Shown: positions 9,802 through 18,041 of the stretch, piece by piece
Layout of the letters: every line of letters begins with the position of its first letter
Numbering within the stretch: position 1 is the first letter of the stretch
From: Acidobacteriaceae bacterium
GTDB taxonomy: Bacteria; Acidobacteriota; Terriglobia; Terriglobales; Acidobacteriaceae
NCBI GenBank assembly: GCA_003165075.1
Contig: PLSM01000119.1
Location: 1-40,870, forward strand
DNA: 40,870 bases
Reading direction: 5' to 3'
Notes under the pieces: model-generated
Databases searched by the model: none
What the model was told of the DNA's origin: nothing
What the model saw: only the letters and a program-made list of their open reading frames with translations
Program-made: the position numbers and the translations under genes

Positions 9802-10577
9802 AGGCGATGATTCTGGCTGCCGGCTTGGGTACGCGTCTGCGACCGCTCACGGATGACCGCCCGAAGGCGCTGGTAACAGTTGCCGGCCGCACGCTCCTGG
9901 AAATCGCACTTTGCCGTTTACGGTCTTTCGGCGTGCGCGAAGTGATTGTCAATACTCATCATTTTGCGGACATGATTTTCAAGTACTTGGAAGCCAACGA
10001 CAACTTCGGCATGCGGATCGAGCTGTCGCGCGAAGAGGTCTTGCTTGACACCGGCGGCGGCTTGAAAAGAGCCGCCCATTTCTTTCTTGAGGATGGCGGG
10101 AGTTTGCAGGAGCCGTTCATTCTGCACAATGTCGATGTCATCAGTACGATCGATCTCGGGCGCATGGTACGGTTTCACACGGAACAGTCGGCCCTTGCTA
10201 CCCTGGCAGTTCAAGACCGGGAGACCTCGCGATATCTGCTTTTCGATGAGCATGGCCAACTCTGCGGCCGCCGAGCCGGTCGCGCGGTGAAAGCTGAAGC
10301 CCCGAGCGCTAAAGAGGACAAGGCTGAATTGGTGCGGCCAGCCTGGGTTCAGGCGTTGGCCTTTTCTGGCATCCACATCATTTCTCCGCGCCTCTTTGCG
10401 AAGATGCGCGAGCAGGGCGCCTTTTCCATCATCGACGCCTATTTGCATCTCGCCGCCGAAGAGGAGAAAATCATCGCTTTTCGCGCGGATGAGTGCTATT
10501 GGCGCGATCTCGGCCGACCGGAGAGCGTAATGGAGGTTGCCCAGGATATACGCAGCGGAAAGTACTCCGGCTCTTGA
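9798..10577 (+). CDS. MurU-like sugar-1-phosphate nucleotidyltransferase
   Basis: This is a predicted NTP:sugar-1-phosphate nucleotidyltransferase of 259 residues, GT-A-like fold. The nucleotide-binding signature MILAAGLGTRLRPLT is at residues 4-18, followed by the lysine in RPKALVTVAG (21-30), LDTGGGL (83-89), and a metal-binding aspartate in HNVDV (110-114), where NGDV is more usual. The start codon overlaps the kinase stop by 4 bp, indicating translational coupling. By analogy with AmgK/MurU it would make a UDP-activated amino sugar from the kinase product. GDP-heptose or glucose-type substrates are also possible, since the family is broad. lpxB begins 62 bp downstream. Confidence 0.88.
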   Translation: MKAMILAAGLGTRLRPLTDDRPKALVTVAGRTLLEIALCRLRSFGVREVIVNTHHFADMIFKYLEANDNFGMRIELSREEVLLDTGGGLKRAAHFFLEDGGSLQEPFILHNVDVISTIDLGRMVRFHTEQSALATLAVQDRETSRYLLFDEHGQLCGRRAGRAVKAEAPSAKEDKAELVRPAWVQALAFSGIHIISPRLFAKMREQGAFSIIDAYLHLAAEEEKIIAFRADECYWRDLGRPESVMEVAQDIRSGKYSGS

Positions 10578-10639
10578 CGAAATTTCGCGTTACGAAACCC
10601 GATATGATGGGTTCCAGTACAACGGGAGGCGGCGCGAGT

Positions 10640-11878
10640 ATGTCCGGCCCCACCATCTTCATCTCGGCAGGCGAGGCCAGCGGCGAGCTTTATGGCGCCT
10701 TGCTGGTGAAGGTGCTTGGCCGGCGATTGGCGCTGGCCGGCCAGTCGGGACGCTTCTTCGGCATGGGCGGCCAACGCATGGCGGACGCTGGCCTGGAGCG
10801 CGTTGTCCGCTCTGAAGACATGGCAGTGATGGGCATTACTGAGGTTGTCCGTCATCTTCCTCGTGTCTACCGCGCGTTCCGGCGGCTCAAGCAGTCCATC
10901 CGCGAACGCCGGCCCGATGTGGCCGTGCTCATCGACTTTCCTGACATCCACTTCCGCTTGGCCCGGGAACTCCACCACCTGGGCATCCCAGTCATCTTCT
11001 TCGTTAGCCCACAGTTATGGGCCTGGAAAAAGAACCGCATACGACTGGTGCAGAAATATGTTGACCGCATGCTGGTCATCTTTCCCTTTGAAGAGCCGTT
11101 CTACCGCGAACACGGCGTCGCAGTGGAGTTTGTGGGTCATCCCCTCGCCGACCTGCCGTTGCCGAGCATCACCCGCGAACAGTTTGCCGCCGATTCCGGC
11201 CTCGACCCCGTCCACACCTGGATTGGCCTGCTTCCAGGGAGCCGCCCCAGGGAAATCCGCGACAACCTTCCCGAGATGCTAGCCTCTGCCCGCATCCTTG
11301 CGCTCCGGTCGCCGGGGCGGGAAGAGCTCGGTAAACAAGTTGAGTTCATCGTTCCCCTCGCACCTACCCTGAATCAGGCGCAGCGCAAGATGGTGCACAG
11401 CCTGGTGGAAGAGTTTGGCGCGGGGTTGCCTGTGCAGTTGGTAGAAGATGCGCGCGCGGCACTCCTGCATGCTCGCGCCTCGGTTGTAGCCAGCGGTACG
11501 GCCACCGTGGAGGCGGCGTTGATAGGCAATCCGTTTGTGGTTGTCTACAGGGTTTCACCCATCACCTACGCCATCGCCAAAAGGGTGGTGACAGTGCCTC
11601 ACGTTGCCATGGTCAACCTGATTGCGGGCGGCCGGGTGGTCCCGGAACTGATCCAGAGCGAATTCAAGGCCGCGAATATCGTCCGACAAATTGAACCGCT
11701 GCTACCCGATGGCGCCCTTCGCCAGTCCATGATGAAGGAGCTCAAACGGATTCGTGGCCTGCTTGGCTCCCGCACAGAGGTTCACGGCGGTGAAAACGGG
11801 GCCATCGACCGGGTGGCGGCAATTACACTGGAACGGCTCGGCATGTCTTTCCCGCTCAAAGAATCCGTGCAATTGTGA
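10640..11878 (+). CDS. lpxB: Lipid-A-disaccharide synthase LpxB
   Basis: LpxB (GT19) joins UDP-2,3-diacylglucosamine and lipid X to form the lipid A disaccharide at the inner-membrane face. The 412-residue product starts MSGPTIFISAGEASGE and carries the usual landmarks FFVSPQLWAWK, VGHPLAD, GLLPGSRPREI and SGTATVEAAL. The ATG at 10640 is preceded by GGGAGG (10624-10629). Earlier in-frame codons extend into the upstream gene and have no ribosome site. Co-orientation with the kinase and nucleotidyltransferase suggests one envelope-precursor transcription unit. Its presence implies an LPS-type outer membrane. Confidence 0.97.
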   Translation: MSGPTIFISAGEASGELYGALLVKVLGRRLALAGQSGRFFGMGGQRMADAGLERVVRSEDMAVMGITEVVRHLPRVYRAFRRLKQSIRERRPDVAVLIDFPDIHFRLARELHHLGIPVIFFVSPQLWAWKKNRIRLVQKYVDRMLVIFPFEEPFYREHGVAVEFVGHPLADLPLPSITREQFAADSGLDPVHTWIGLLPGSRPREIRDNLPEMLASARILALRSPGREELGKQVEFIVPLAPTLNQAQRKMVHSLVEEFGAGLPVQLVEDARAALLHARASVVASGTATVEAALIGNPFVVVYRVSPITYAIAKRVVTVPHVAMVNLIAGGRVVPELIQSEFKAANIVRQIEPLLPDGALRQSMMKELKRIRGLLGSRTEVHGGENGAIDRVAAITLERLGMSFPLKESVQL

Positions 11879-11962
11879 ACCGGGCAATGGCCGGACCAAA
11901 CAAATGACCGCACCATGAACGGCTGCGATGCAATGATGACCTCTATGCGTTCGAGGAAGTGA

Positions 11963-13966
11963 ATGATCAAGCTTGAAACTCGACTGAGCCGCCTCTTCGT
12001 CGCCCTTGGCATGTTGGCGATGGGACTGCTGATGGCGGCGCCCCTGGCCGCGCAACGGGCAGACCGGTCAGCGCTGAAAATTTCCGGATACGTGATCGAC
12101 GCCGAGATAGACACGTCTACCCACCACCTGGCAGCCAAGACAGTGGTGACCTTTACTGCGCCGGAGAACGCTGAGGAAGTGAGCTTTGGCTTTCACCCTG
12201 CGCTGAAGGTGACCAAAATCTCCGACGAGGCGGGAAAAGTGCTCACCGGCGAGCGGCTGGCCGACGGCACTATTCGTGTGACCCCGGCCGCACCCTTGGC
12301 CAAGGGACAGGCGGCACATTGGACCTTTGAATACGAGGGCGTCATCACGGGTAACGAGGACGGTCCGGTGGAAGGTCTAAAGCTGGCCGCCATCCAGGAG
12401 CCCATCACCTATCTGCTCTACCCGGCGCGATGGTTCCCCATGACCGGCTATCTCGTCGACCGGTTCACGGCGGAGATCCACATCCGCGTGCCGCAAGGAA
12501 TGCAGGTCTTCGCCAGCGGGAACAAGGGTGCATCGCGCCCGGTGAAGCTGGCCAGCGGCAAAGCCGGTGATGAATACGACTTCAACTGGTCCAAACCCGG
12601 CTTTCCCGGCACAGTGATTGCTGGACGTTTTCTGGGCCCATTCACCGCGGGACCCGGCAACGTGAAGGTCTACCTGACGGTGAGCCACCAGGCGGCCGGC
12701 AACCAGGTGGCCCAGACGGTGGCCAAACAGTACGACTTCTTTACTGAAAGCTTTGGTGAGGCGGAGACCAGCCACATGAACGTGGTGGAGCTGCCTGACG
12801 ACACTCTGCCTGCGGTCTGGGCGCCGGAGTTGGCTGCAATCCTGGGTTCGCGGATCACCGACAAATCGGGCGTCCGCCTGCTGGCCAATACCATTGCCCA
12901 CCAGTGGTGGGGTTCTGAAGTAAGTCCACGCACCTACAACGATGCCTGGATCACTAACGGCATGGCTCGATACGGCGAACTGATGTATTTGGAAGAGGAT
13001 AGCGGACGAAACGCCATGCGGTCGGCGCTTCAAGACGTCTCCGCCGGGGCATTGGCCTACGACACTATTCCTCTATCGAGTGCCAGCCGCTTGAGCCCGT
13101 TCTCGCCCGAGTTTCAGTCGATGACGCTGGAGAAGGGCGCCATGATCTTCCACATGCTGCGTGGAGAGATTGGCGACAAGGCATTTCTAGCCACACTTAA
13201 GGGGGCGTTGAGTCAATACACGGATGCTTCGCTCCGCGGCGACGATTTTGAGAAGGTGGCCGAGGCGCAAAGTCAGCAACAGTTGACCCCTTTCTTTGCG
13301 CAATGGATCGACGGTACCGGCGCGCCGCAGTTCAAAAACAAATACTCCGTCTACCGGCTGGGCAACAACAAGGGTTTTCGGACCATCGGCGAGGTCAATC
13401 AGGACCTGGATCTGTTCCGCATGCCGGTGGAGCTGCGTGTGGAGACCGACGGCAAGACCGAGACTCAGAAGATCGACGTGGTGGGCACCGACTCGCAGTA
13501 TGTGGTGGACACCTTTGGCCGGCCGCGCCGCATCAGCATCGATCCGGGAGACTGGGTGCTTAAGTCCACACCGGACTTGCAGGTACGCATCGCCATCCTG
13601 AAGGGACAGCAATTGGTGGCGCAGGGCGATCTGACCGCTGCTCTGGCCGAGTATCAGAAGGCACTGGAAGCCAACCCGCAAAGCTCGCTGGCCAGCTACC
13701 GCATCGGGGAGGTGCTTTTTACCCAGCGCAATTACCAGGCCAGCGTGAATGCCTACCGCGACGCTCTCAGGGGTGACGACGAACCTCGCTGGACCGAGGT
13801 CTGGAGCCATATTCAGATCGGCAAAATCTTCGACATGACAGGACAACGCGACCGCGCCGTGAACGAGTACCGGCTGGCGGTGCAGACGAACGACAACACC
13901 CAGGGCGCAGTGAACGAGGCCCGCCAGTACCTGCAAAAGCCCTATCAGCGTCAGGACTCCGACTAG
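11963..13966 (+). CDS. Secreted M1-peptidase-like pseudoenzyme with C-terminal TPRs
   Basis: The 667-residue protein has a signal peptide (cleavage near PLAAQ), an M1 aminopeptidase-type beta domain, and a region aligning with the M1 catalytic helix (IAHQWWGSEVSPRTYNDAW). The zinc signature HEXXH-X18-E is lost: the positions read N309, T310, H313 and N332, so two of three zinc ligands and the catalytic glutamate are gone. The GXMEN exopeptidase motif is also not visible. Residues about 530-650 form tetratricopeptide repeats (AALAEYQKALEANPQSSLAS and following), suggesting a scaffold or binding role. The ATG at 11963 follows GAGGA. It lies 84 bp after lpxB, so it may belong to the same unit. 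Fold assignment is good; loss of catalysis is inferred from the residues. Confidence 0.9.
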   Translation: MIKLETRLSRLFVALGMLAMGLLMAAPLAAQRADRSALKISGYVIDAEIDTSTHHLAAKTVVTFTAPENAEEVSFGFHPALKVTKISDEAGKVLTGERLADGTIRVTPAAPLAKGQAAHWTFEYEGVITGNEDGPVEGLKLAAIQEPITYLLYPARWFPMTGYLVDRFTAEIHIRVPQGMQVFASGNKGASRPVKLASGKAGDEYDFNWSKPGFPGTVIAGRFLGPFTAGPGNVKVYLTVSHQAAGNQVAQTVAKQYDFFTESFGEAETSHMNVVELPDDTLPAVWAPELAAILGSRITDKSGVRLLANTIAHQWWGSEVSPRTYNDAWITNGMARYGELMYLEEDSGRNAMRSALQDVSAGALAYDTIPLSSASRLSPFSPEFQSMTLEKGAMIFHMLRGEIGDKAFLATLKGALSQYTDASLRGDDFEKVAEAQSQQQLTPFFAQWIDGTGAPQFKNKYSVYRLGNNKGFRTIGEVNQDLDLFRMPVELRVETDGKTETQKIDVVGTDSQYVVDTFGRPRRISIDPGDWVLKSTPDLQVRIAILKGQQLVAQGDLTAALAEYQKALEANPQSSLASYRIGEVLFTQRNYQASVNAYRDALRGDDEPRWTEVWSHIQIGKIFDMTGQRDRAVNEYRLAVQTNDNTQGAVNEARQYLQKPYQRQDSD

Positions 13967-14031
13967 ACTGTCTTCGGCGCACCCGGCACAGCCTGCCCGA
14001 GAGGGATTCGGCTTATTTCATTGTCTTTGGA

Positions 14032-14580
14032 TTATTGACCTGGGTGGGTCTGGCCCAGGGAAAGGACCTCAATTGAAACCGGAGCGAGTCCGGCGCCGGT
14101 CATTCTCAATTCCTGGGCGGCGGCACGGGAGAGGTCGATGACGCGCCCCCCCAAAAGGTCGCCGCGATCGGTAATGCGGACAACGACCGACCGGTGGTTA
14201 GTGGTATTCACCACGCGCACCTTGGTGCCAAAGGGTAGAGTCGGGTGGCAGGCGGTCATGGCGTTCATATTGAATCGCTCGCCGCTTGCCGTCTTCCGTC
14301 CGTTGAAGACTGAGCCGTACCACGAGGCGATGCCGCGAAATATGTTGTGCCGCTTCTTTCCGGTGGCTTGTTGCGGCTCAGCCGAGAGCGGCGTAGCACC
14401 GGCAGAAATTGTGGACGGCGCGGTTGCTGCTGTCCTGGGCAGAAGCGCATCCGCCTGCACGGGGCGGGTAGAGAGGGTGACCAGCACGCCGGTCAGGGCG
14501 ATGCAGGAAGCTCCGACCAGCAACCAAAACTGGAGAGAGGCGTTCGGGTTCACGTTGCTCTTTTTTTGCGTTATAGCCAT
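14032..14580 (-). CDS. rlpA: RlpA-like double-psi beta-barrel protein
   Basis: RlpA-family proteins bind or cleave glycan strands of peptidoglycan, often at septa. The 182-residue product has a membrane-anchoring or signal segment (residues 18-35), a low-complexity linker, and a double-psi beta-barrel at about 82-175. Visible motifs are ASWYGSVFNGRKTASGE, LPFGTKVRVVN and the RITDRGDLLGGRVIDLS segment, which contains the conserved aspartates. There is no SPOR domain, so septal targeting is not evident. The ATG at 14580 is only 6 nt from a -10-like TAAAAT, and the only purine-rich stretch (GGGGAG) abuts the start codon, which suggests a leaderless transcript. The gene converges with the M1-like gene and is divergent from the GH24 lysozyme. 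Confidence 0.9.
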   Translation of the reverse strand: MAITQKKSNVNPNASLQFWLLVGASCIALTGVLVTLSTRPVQADALLPRTAATAPSTISAGATPLSAEPQQATGKKRHNIFRGIASWYGSVFNGRKTASGERFNMNAMTACHPTLPFGTKVRVVNTTNHRSVVVRITDRGDLLGGRVIDLSRAAAQELRMTGAGLAPVSIEVLSLGQTHPGQ

Positions 14581-15093
14581 CTCCCCATTTTACTAGTTCG
14601 GTACTAGTAACCTCAACTATTTACAAGAGATGCAACAGGGATTTTTTGCAAAAACTCTCCCTTTTGCAAAGCGTATTGGGTAAGTCCTTAGCCCTGTGCG
14701 ACTTGCGGATTGCACCAAAACCAGTGCAATCGTGGCCTTCTGCGGCCAATGAAACAGTGAGATGCCCAGAACAAGACGAGGGATGTGCGGTGGGAAGATT
14801 TTTCACCGCCAATCCATGGCCGGAAACGCTAACACGGAGAACATGGCCGTGCATAGCAGCATTTCCTGTGCATTTCCTCCCGTTTTTCCACAGGTCGACC
14901 TCCGTGCAACGCGGGAAAAGCCATTGAATCGCATTGGGTTAGTACTCCGCTACCTCGCGCCGCTCATGCGTTTTTGGCGGCTAATGCAAAGAGCTAACAG
15001 CGCGAGTCAACTAACGGCGCAGCATTTGCTGATTAATTCCCGATTCCTGCTAGCGTGAAAGTAAGGCTTTTTCAGTGATTTACAGGAGGAAGA
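14581..15093. other. Palindrome-rich divergent spacer between rlpA and lysozyme
   Basis: No gene is supported in these 513 bp. Apart from the rlpA promoter they hold the 12-bp palindrome TTTTTGCAAAAA (14643-14654) and a second TTTGCAAA (14663-14670) 18 bp away centre to centre. There is also a perfect 8-bp dyad GATTGCAC-N8-GTGCAATC (14708-14731). Distal to these the sequence is ordinary, with a weak 7-bp repeat CTCGCGC/GCGCGAG (14954-15006). The lysozyme promoter was not recognised. Confidence 0.55.
14587..14616 (-). promoter_or_regulatory. rlpA promoter with inverted-repeat operator in the spacer
   Basis: On the minus strand TTGAGG (14611-14616), an 18-bp spacer and TAAAAT (14587-14592) make a plausible sigma-70 promoter ending 6 nt before the ATG. 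The spacer is almost filled by the perfect inverted repeat TACTAGT-N5-ACTAGTA (14591-14609). An operator between -35 and -10 is a classic repressor position. Confidence 0.55.
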
Positions 15094-15552
15094 ATGCATT
15101 TGAGCGCGGCGGGAATGAGGTTGATGAAGAACGCAGAGGGGTTTCGTGATCGGACCTATATAGACGTAGCGGGCATCGCAACCATTGGTTTTGGCCACCG
15201 GTTGTTGCCTGGGGAGTCTTTTCCCGACGGCATCGACGAGACCCAGGGCGAGGCGATTCTGCTGAATGACGTGCGAAGTGCGGAACAGGCCATCGAGCGC
15301 TTGGTCAGGGTTCCGCTTACCCAGGGACAGTTTGATGCGCTGGTGGACTTTGCCTTCAACCTCGGCGCTGGCAGGCTCGCTGCTTCTACGTTCCTCAAGG
15401 ATCTCAACGCGGGAAAGTTTGACGCTGCCGCCGCCGAACTGGTGCGATGGGACCACGCTGGCGCCCAGGAACTCGCCGGTCTGAAGGCCCGGCGCGAGGC
15501 CGAGCTTCAGCTCTGGAACGGCGGTGATTCCGCGCAAGGGGCAGTCGCATAG
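15094..15552 (+). CDS. GH24 phage-type lysozyme
   Basis: This is a muramidase that hydrolyses the MurNAc-GlcNAc bond of peptidoglycan. The 152-residue protein shows the T4-type catalytic triad spacing E-X8-D-X5-T at E15, D24 and T30 (AEGFRDRTYIDVAGIATIGFGH region), then PLTQGQFDALVDFAFNLG and a C-terminal LKARREAELQLW. The strong AGGAGG at 15084-15089 fixes the ATG at 15094. No signal peptide or signal-anchor is visible, so export would need a holin, leakage or another route. No other phage genes surround it, so it appears to be a domesticated single gene. It is divergent from the RlpA gene, another peptidoglycan-active protein. Confidence 0.93.
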   Translation: MHLSAAGMRLMKNAEGFRDRTYIDVAGIATIGFGHRLLPGESFPDGIDETQGEAILLNDVRSAEQAIERLVRVPLTQGQFDALVDFAFNLGAGRLAASTFLKDLNAGKFDAAAAELVRWDHAGAQELAGLKARREAELQLWNGGDSAQGAVA

Positions 15553-15557
15553 CTGGC

Positions 15558-16733
15558 TTATGGTTGACTCCGTGCCAGTCGATCTACTTCTTCTCCAGCC
15601 AGCAGGAATGCACCCACGCCATAAACATAACTTCCGCCGGGGCTGACGGTATCAGGTGATCCGCCAATTTTCTGGATGGAGCCAAGGCGGCCGTCTGCAT
15701 AGATGTGCATCAGCATCCCCTTCCAGGCTTTGGCAACCACCGGCTCATAAGTCTTACGGTCGAGCAGGCCTTCGTTGACGCCCCACGCCAGGGCAAACGT
15801 GAAGAAGGCTGAGCCCGAAACTTCAGGATACGGATAGGCGGCAGGATCGAGCAGTCCACTGCGCCACAGGCCGTCTGCCCCCTGGATGGTCGCGACCTCC
15901 TCGGCCATTTGCCGATATTGATCGATGTATCGGCCGCGCGAAGGGTAGTTCGCTGGCATGTAGGCCAGGACGCGCGCCAGCCCACCCAACACCCAACCGT
16001 TGCCGCGCGACCAAAAGAGTTTGGCGCCGTTTTTCTCATGATGGTCGAGGAAGGTTGCATCGCGTGAATAGAGATGCCTCACAGGATCGTAGAGAAGACT
16101 GGAGGTTGTCCACCATTCGCGGTCCATGTAATCGAGGTAACGCGTGTCGCCGGTTGCCTTGGTGAGCCGGGCCAATGCCGGCGGAGCCATGAACAGGGCA
16201 TCGCACCACCACCAGAGCTGGCTTTTTGGATCGTCGGGGCGCTGCAGCAACTTGTCGGCCTCAGCTTTGATCGGGTTCAGGCGCTCCGGCGAAGTGTGTT
16301 CGAGGTAAAGCTCCAGGTAGGACTGAGCGACTGCTTCGTCGTCGGCATGAGCAAAGCGCGGGCCAAGTTGCCACCCAGCGCGTTCGGCAAAACGCAAAAC
16401 CGCATCGTGGTAACGACTGTCTCCGGTCGCGCGCGAGGCTGCCAGCAGCCCGTCGTAGAGCGCGGCAAAGGTCCAGTCCGTGCTGAAGCGGGTTTCGCCA
16501 GTACGCAGTTGCCAGTCGGCCACCTTGCGCATGGCTTTCTGGATTTGTTGGGGTTTGAGAGCTGGCGACAGGTCAGACGCCAGTGGGCCAGGATTGGCCG
16601 CGTTGTCCCCTGAAGGGTCTGTCATTTCAATGGCGGACGGCGACTGGGCGAAAAGCGGCCTGCAATTAGCGGCAGGTGACACAAGCAGCCCCGCAAACAC
16701 GATGCTCACTTCCACACTGTTCCAAAATCTCAT
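15558..16733 (-). CDS. Secreted GH105-type unsaturated rhamnogalacturonyl hydrolase
   Basis: Family GH105/GH88 enzymes remove the unsaturated uronic acid left on pectic oligosaccharides by lyases. The 391-residue product has an N-terminal signal (about residues 1-30) and an (alpha/alpha)6-barrel with DWTFAALYDGL, HADDEAVAQSY, the catalytic-region aspartate D178 in WCDALFMAPP, FWSRGNGWVLGGLARVL and EVSGSAFFTFALAWG. GAAGG lies just before the ATG at 16733. It converges with the lysozyme gene 5 bp away. With GH106 at 4.6-8.0 kb it supports rhamnogalacturonan use. Family is clear; fine specificity is not. Confidence 0.93.
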   Translation of the reverse strand: MRFWNSVEVSIVFAGLLVSPAANCRPLFAQSPSAIEMTDPSGDNAANPGPLASDLSPALKPQQIQKAMRKVADWQLRTGETRFSTDWTFAALYDGLLAASRATGDSRYHDAVLRFAERAGWQLGPRFAHADDEAVAQSYLELYLEHTSPERLNPIKAEADKLLQRPDDPKSQLWWWCDALFMAPPALARLTKATGDTRYLDYMDREWWTTSSLLYDPVRHLYSRDATFLDHHEKNGAKLFWSRGNGWVLGGLARVLAYMPANYPSRGRYIDQYRQMAEEVATIQGADGLWRSGLLDPAAYPYPEVSGSAFFTFALAWGVNEGLLDRKTYEPVVAKAWKGMLMHIYADGRLGSIQKIGGSPDTVSPGGSYVYGVGAFLLAGEEVDRLARSQP

Positions 16734-16844
16734 TTATCCTTCCCCCGAGTTCGCCGATGTCAATCCAAGCACCCGCGAATCATCCAGTGGACTTGGTGTG
16801 TGTGTGCGCCGGGCAGCCCTACCTTGGGCAGCGCAGGGGCAGCT

Positions 16845-17111
16845 TCACATTTCAAGTTCACGCACTTCTAAACGTTCCCCGGATTTGAGGTAGCCCTTGC
16901 GGCGAAACCAGTCTTCCATGGCCGGTTGGAGGCGAACCAGGGGAACGCGGTGGCCGGCCTCAAGCAGGCCGTCGGCGGTCGGCAAGGTATCGTCGAAGAC
17001 CACATCGTTGGTGAAGTTGCGCATGGCAAAGTTGTCGATCCAGCGCAGGGGACACGTATGACAGGCACCGGAGGTGTCGAACCGTTGAATGGATAGTCTC
17101 CGCACAAACAT
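16845..17111 (-). CDS. Small conserved-looking protein of unknown function
   Basis: I do not recognise this 88-residue protein. It is acidic toward the C-terminus, has a CHTC pair at residues 17-20, and a readable hydrophilic globular composition (for example DNFAMRNFTNDVVFDDTLP). No signal peptide or membrane segment is visible. It starts 30 bp after the stop of the secreted 299-residue gene and is on the same strand, so it is probably co-transcribed. The ribosome site is weak. A longer overlapping frame (16868-17287) is rich in Ser/Pro/Arg and looks like a shadow. Calling this frame real is a moderate-confidence inference. Confidence 0.55.
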   Translation of the reverse strand: MFVRRLSIQRFDTSGACHTCPLRWIDNFAMRNFTNDVVFDDTLPTADGLLEAGHRVPLVRLQPAMEDWFRRKGYLKSGERLEVRELEM

Positions 17112-17141
17112 GACTTTACTTTACATCGAAGGCGTGAGCCG

Positions 17142-18041
17142 TCAGCGCTTGGACGCCGGAAGGACAGCCGCGTCCTTAGACTGCTGGGTTTCAACGCGGA
17201 AGCGCTTGTAGTCGTAGTCGCGCTCGATGATGTGTTGGCGAAGGCTCTTGACCACCAGAATGCGTGCCTGGAGGGTACCCTCGCCACCGGTTGGAAGCCA
17301 CAATTCGCCGTTCACCGAGGACCCCATCGACTGACCATCGTCGTTGGAGTGGGAGACCGGGGCCTGATCGAAATGAAAACTGGAACCCCTGGCGATGGTG
17401 GCGAAGAGCCCGCCGGCAACCCGGAAGCTGTCGTTGAAGCTTACCTCGAGGTGCGCAACCTGCCGGTCGGCTTCATCGATCCAGAGGGTGCCTTGCAGTT
17501 TTTTTGAGGCGTCCTCGACCAGTCCGTGGGTCTTCGCGTCCTTGCGGCCCACAAAGTCGAAAACAATCGTCGGCCGACCCCGATAGTTTTTGCGCCGGGG
17601 CTGGCGCACGTCCATGATCTCCAGCAAGCGGCTTACGGTAATGCTCGGCCCTTCCAGCGGCTGATCGGGAGGTGTCTTCTCCGCTTTTTCCACCAGTTTT
17701 GTTACGCGTTCGGTTTCCTTCCGCTGGTCGCTGTCGCCGAGCGGCTGGCCGTTCTTCTTCACGGTACGTTCGATCACGTGACTGTTGACAAAGAAATCCT
17801 CGTGTTCCTCTGTCTCAGTCTTCTTTACCTGACCGTTGGAGTCGATGTCCTGGACGGTCTGCAGCGAACTGTAGGTGTAAGATTCGCGCAGCTTGTCGAG
17901 TTGTCTCTGGTGGTTCTGCACCTCACGCATAAGTTGGCGAATATCGGGCAGTGGCGAATTGGCCGCCTGCGAGGCTGTTGCGGGCGGGGCCAGCAAGCAC
18001 AGAAGGAGGCAAATTGAACAGGCGAAAGGTGGAATCTGCAT
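17142..18041 (-). CDS. Secreted protein of unknown function, LolA-like layout
   Basis: This 299-residue protein has a clear signal peptide (hydrophobic residues 5-22, cleavage near ATAS), then a charged helical segment (about 30-55) and a beta-rich body. Phrases such as GTLWIDEADRQVAHLEVSF and NGELWLPTGGEG resemble outer-membrane lipoprotein-sorting type folds in acidobacterial exported proteins of unknown role. No lipobox is present. The start ATG lacks a strong ribosome site. It precedes the 88-residue gene in the same orientation. Function cannot be stated. Confidence 0.82.
   Translation of the reverse strand: MQIPPFACSICLLLCLLAPPATASQAANSPLPDIRQLMREVQNHQRQLDKLRESYTYSSLQTVQDIDSNGQVKKTETEEHEDFFVNSHVIERTVKKNGQPLGDSDQRKETERVTKLVEKAEKTPPDQPLEGPSITVSRLLEIMDVRQPRRKNYRGRPTIVFDFVGRKDAKTHGLVEDASKKLQGTLWIDEADRQVAHLEVSFNDSFRVAGGLFATIARGSSFHFDQAPVSHSNDDGQSMGSSVNGELWLPTGGEGTLQARILVVKSLRQHIIERDYDYKRFRVETQQSKDAAVLPASKR

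Noticed and set aside
10574..10608. TTGACG and TATGAT as an lpxB promoter
   Set aside because: Spacing is 23 bp, too long for a sigma-70 promoter.
16868..17287. Minus-strand frame of 139 codons overlapping the 88-residue gene and the end of the 299-residue gene
   Set aside because: Ser/Thr/Pro/Arg-biased composition typical of an out-of-frame reading; it overlaps two better candidates.
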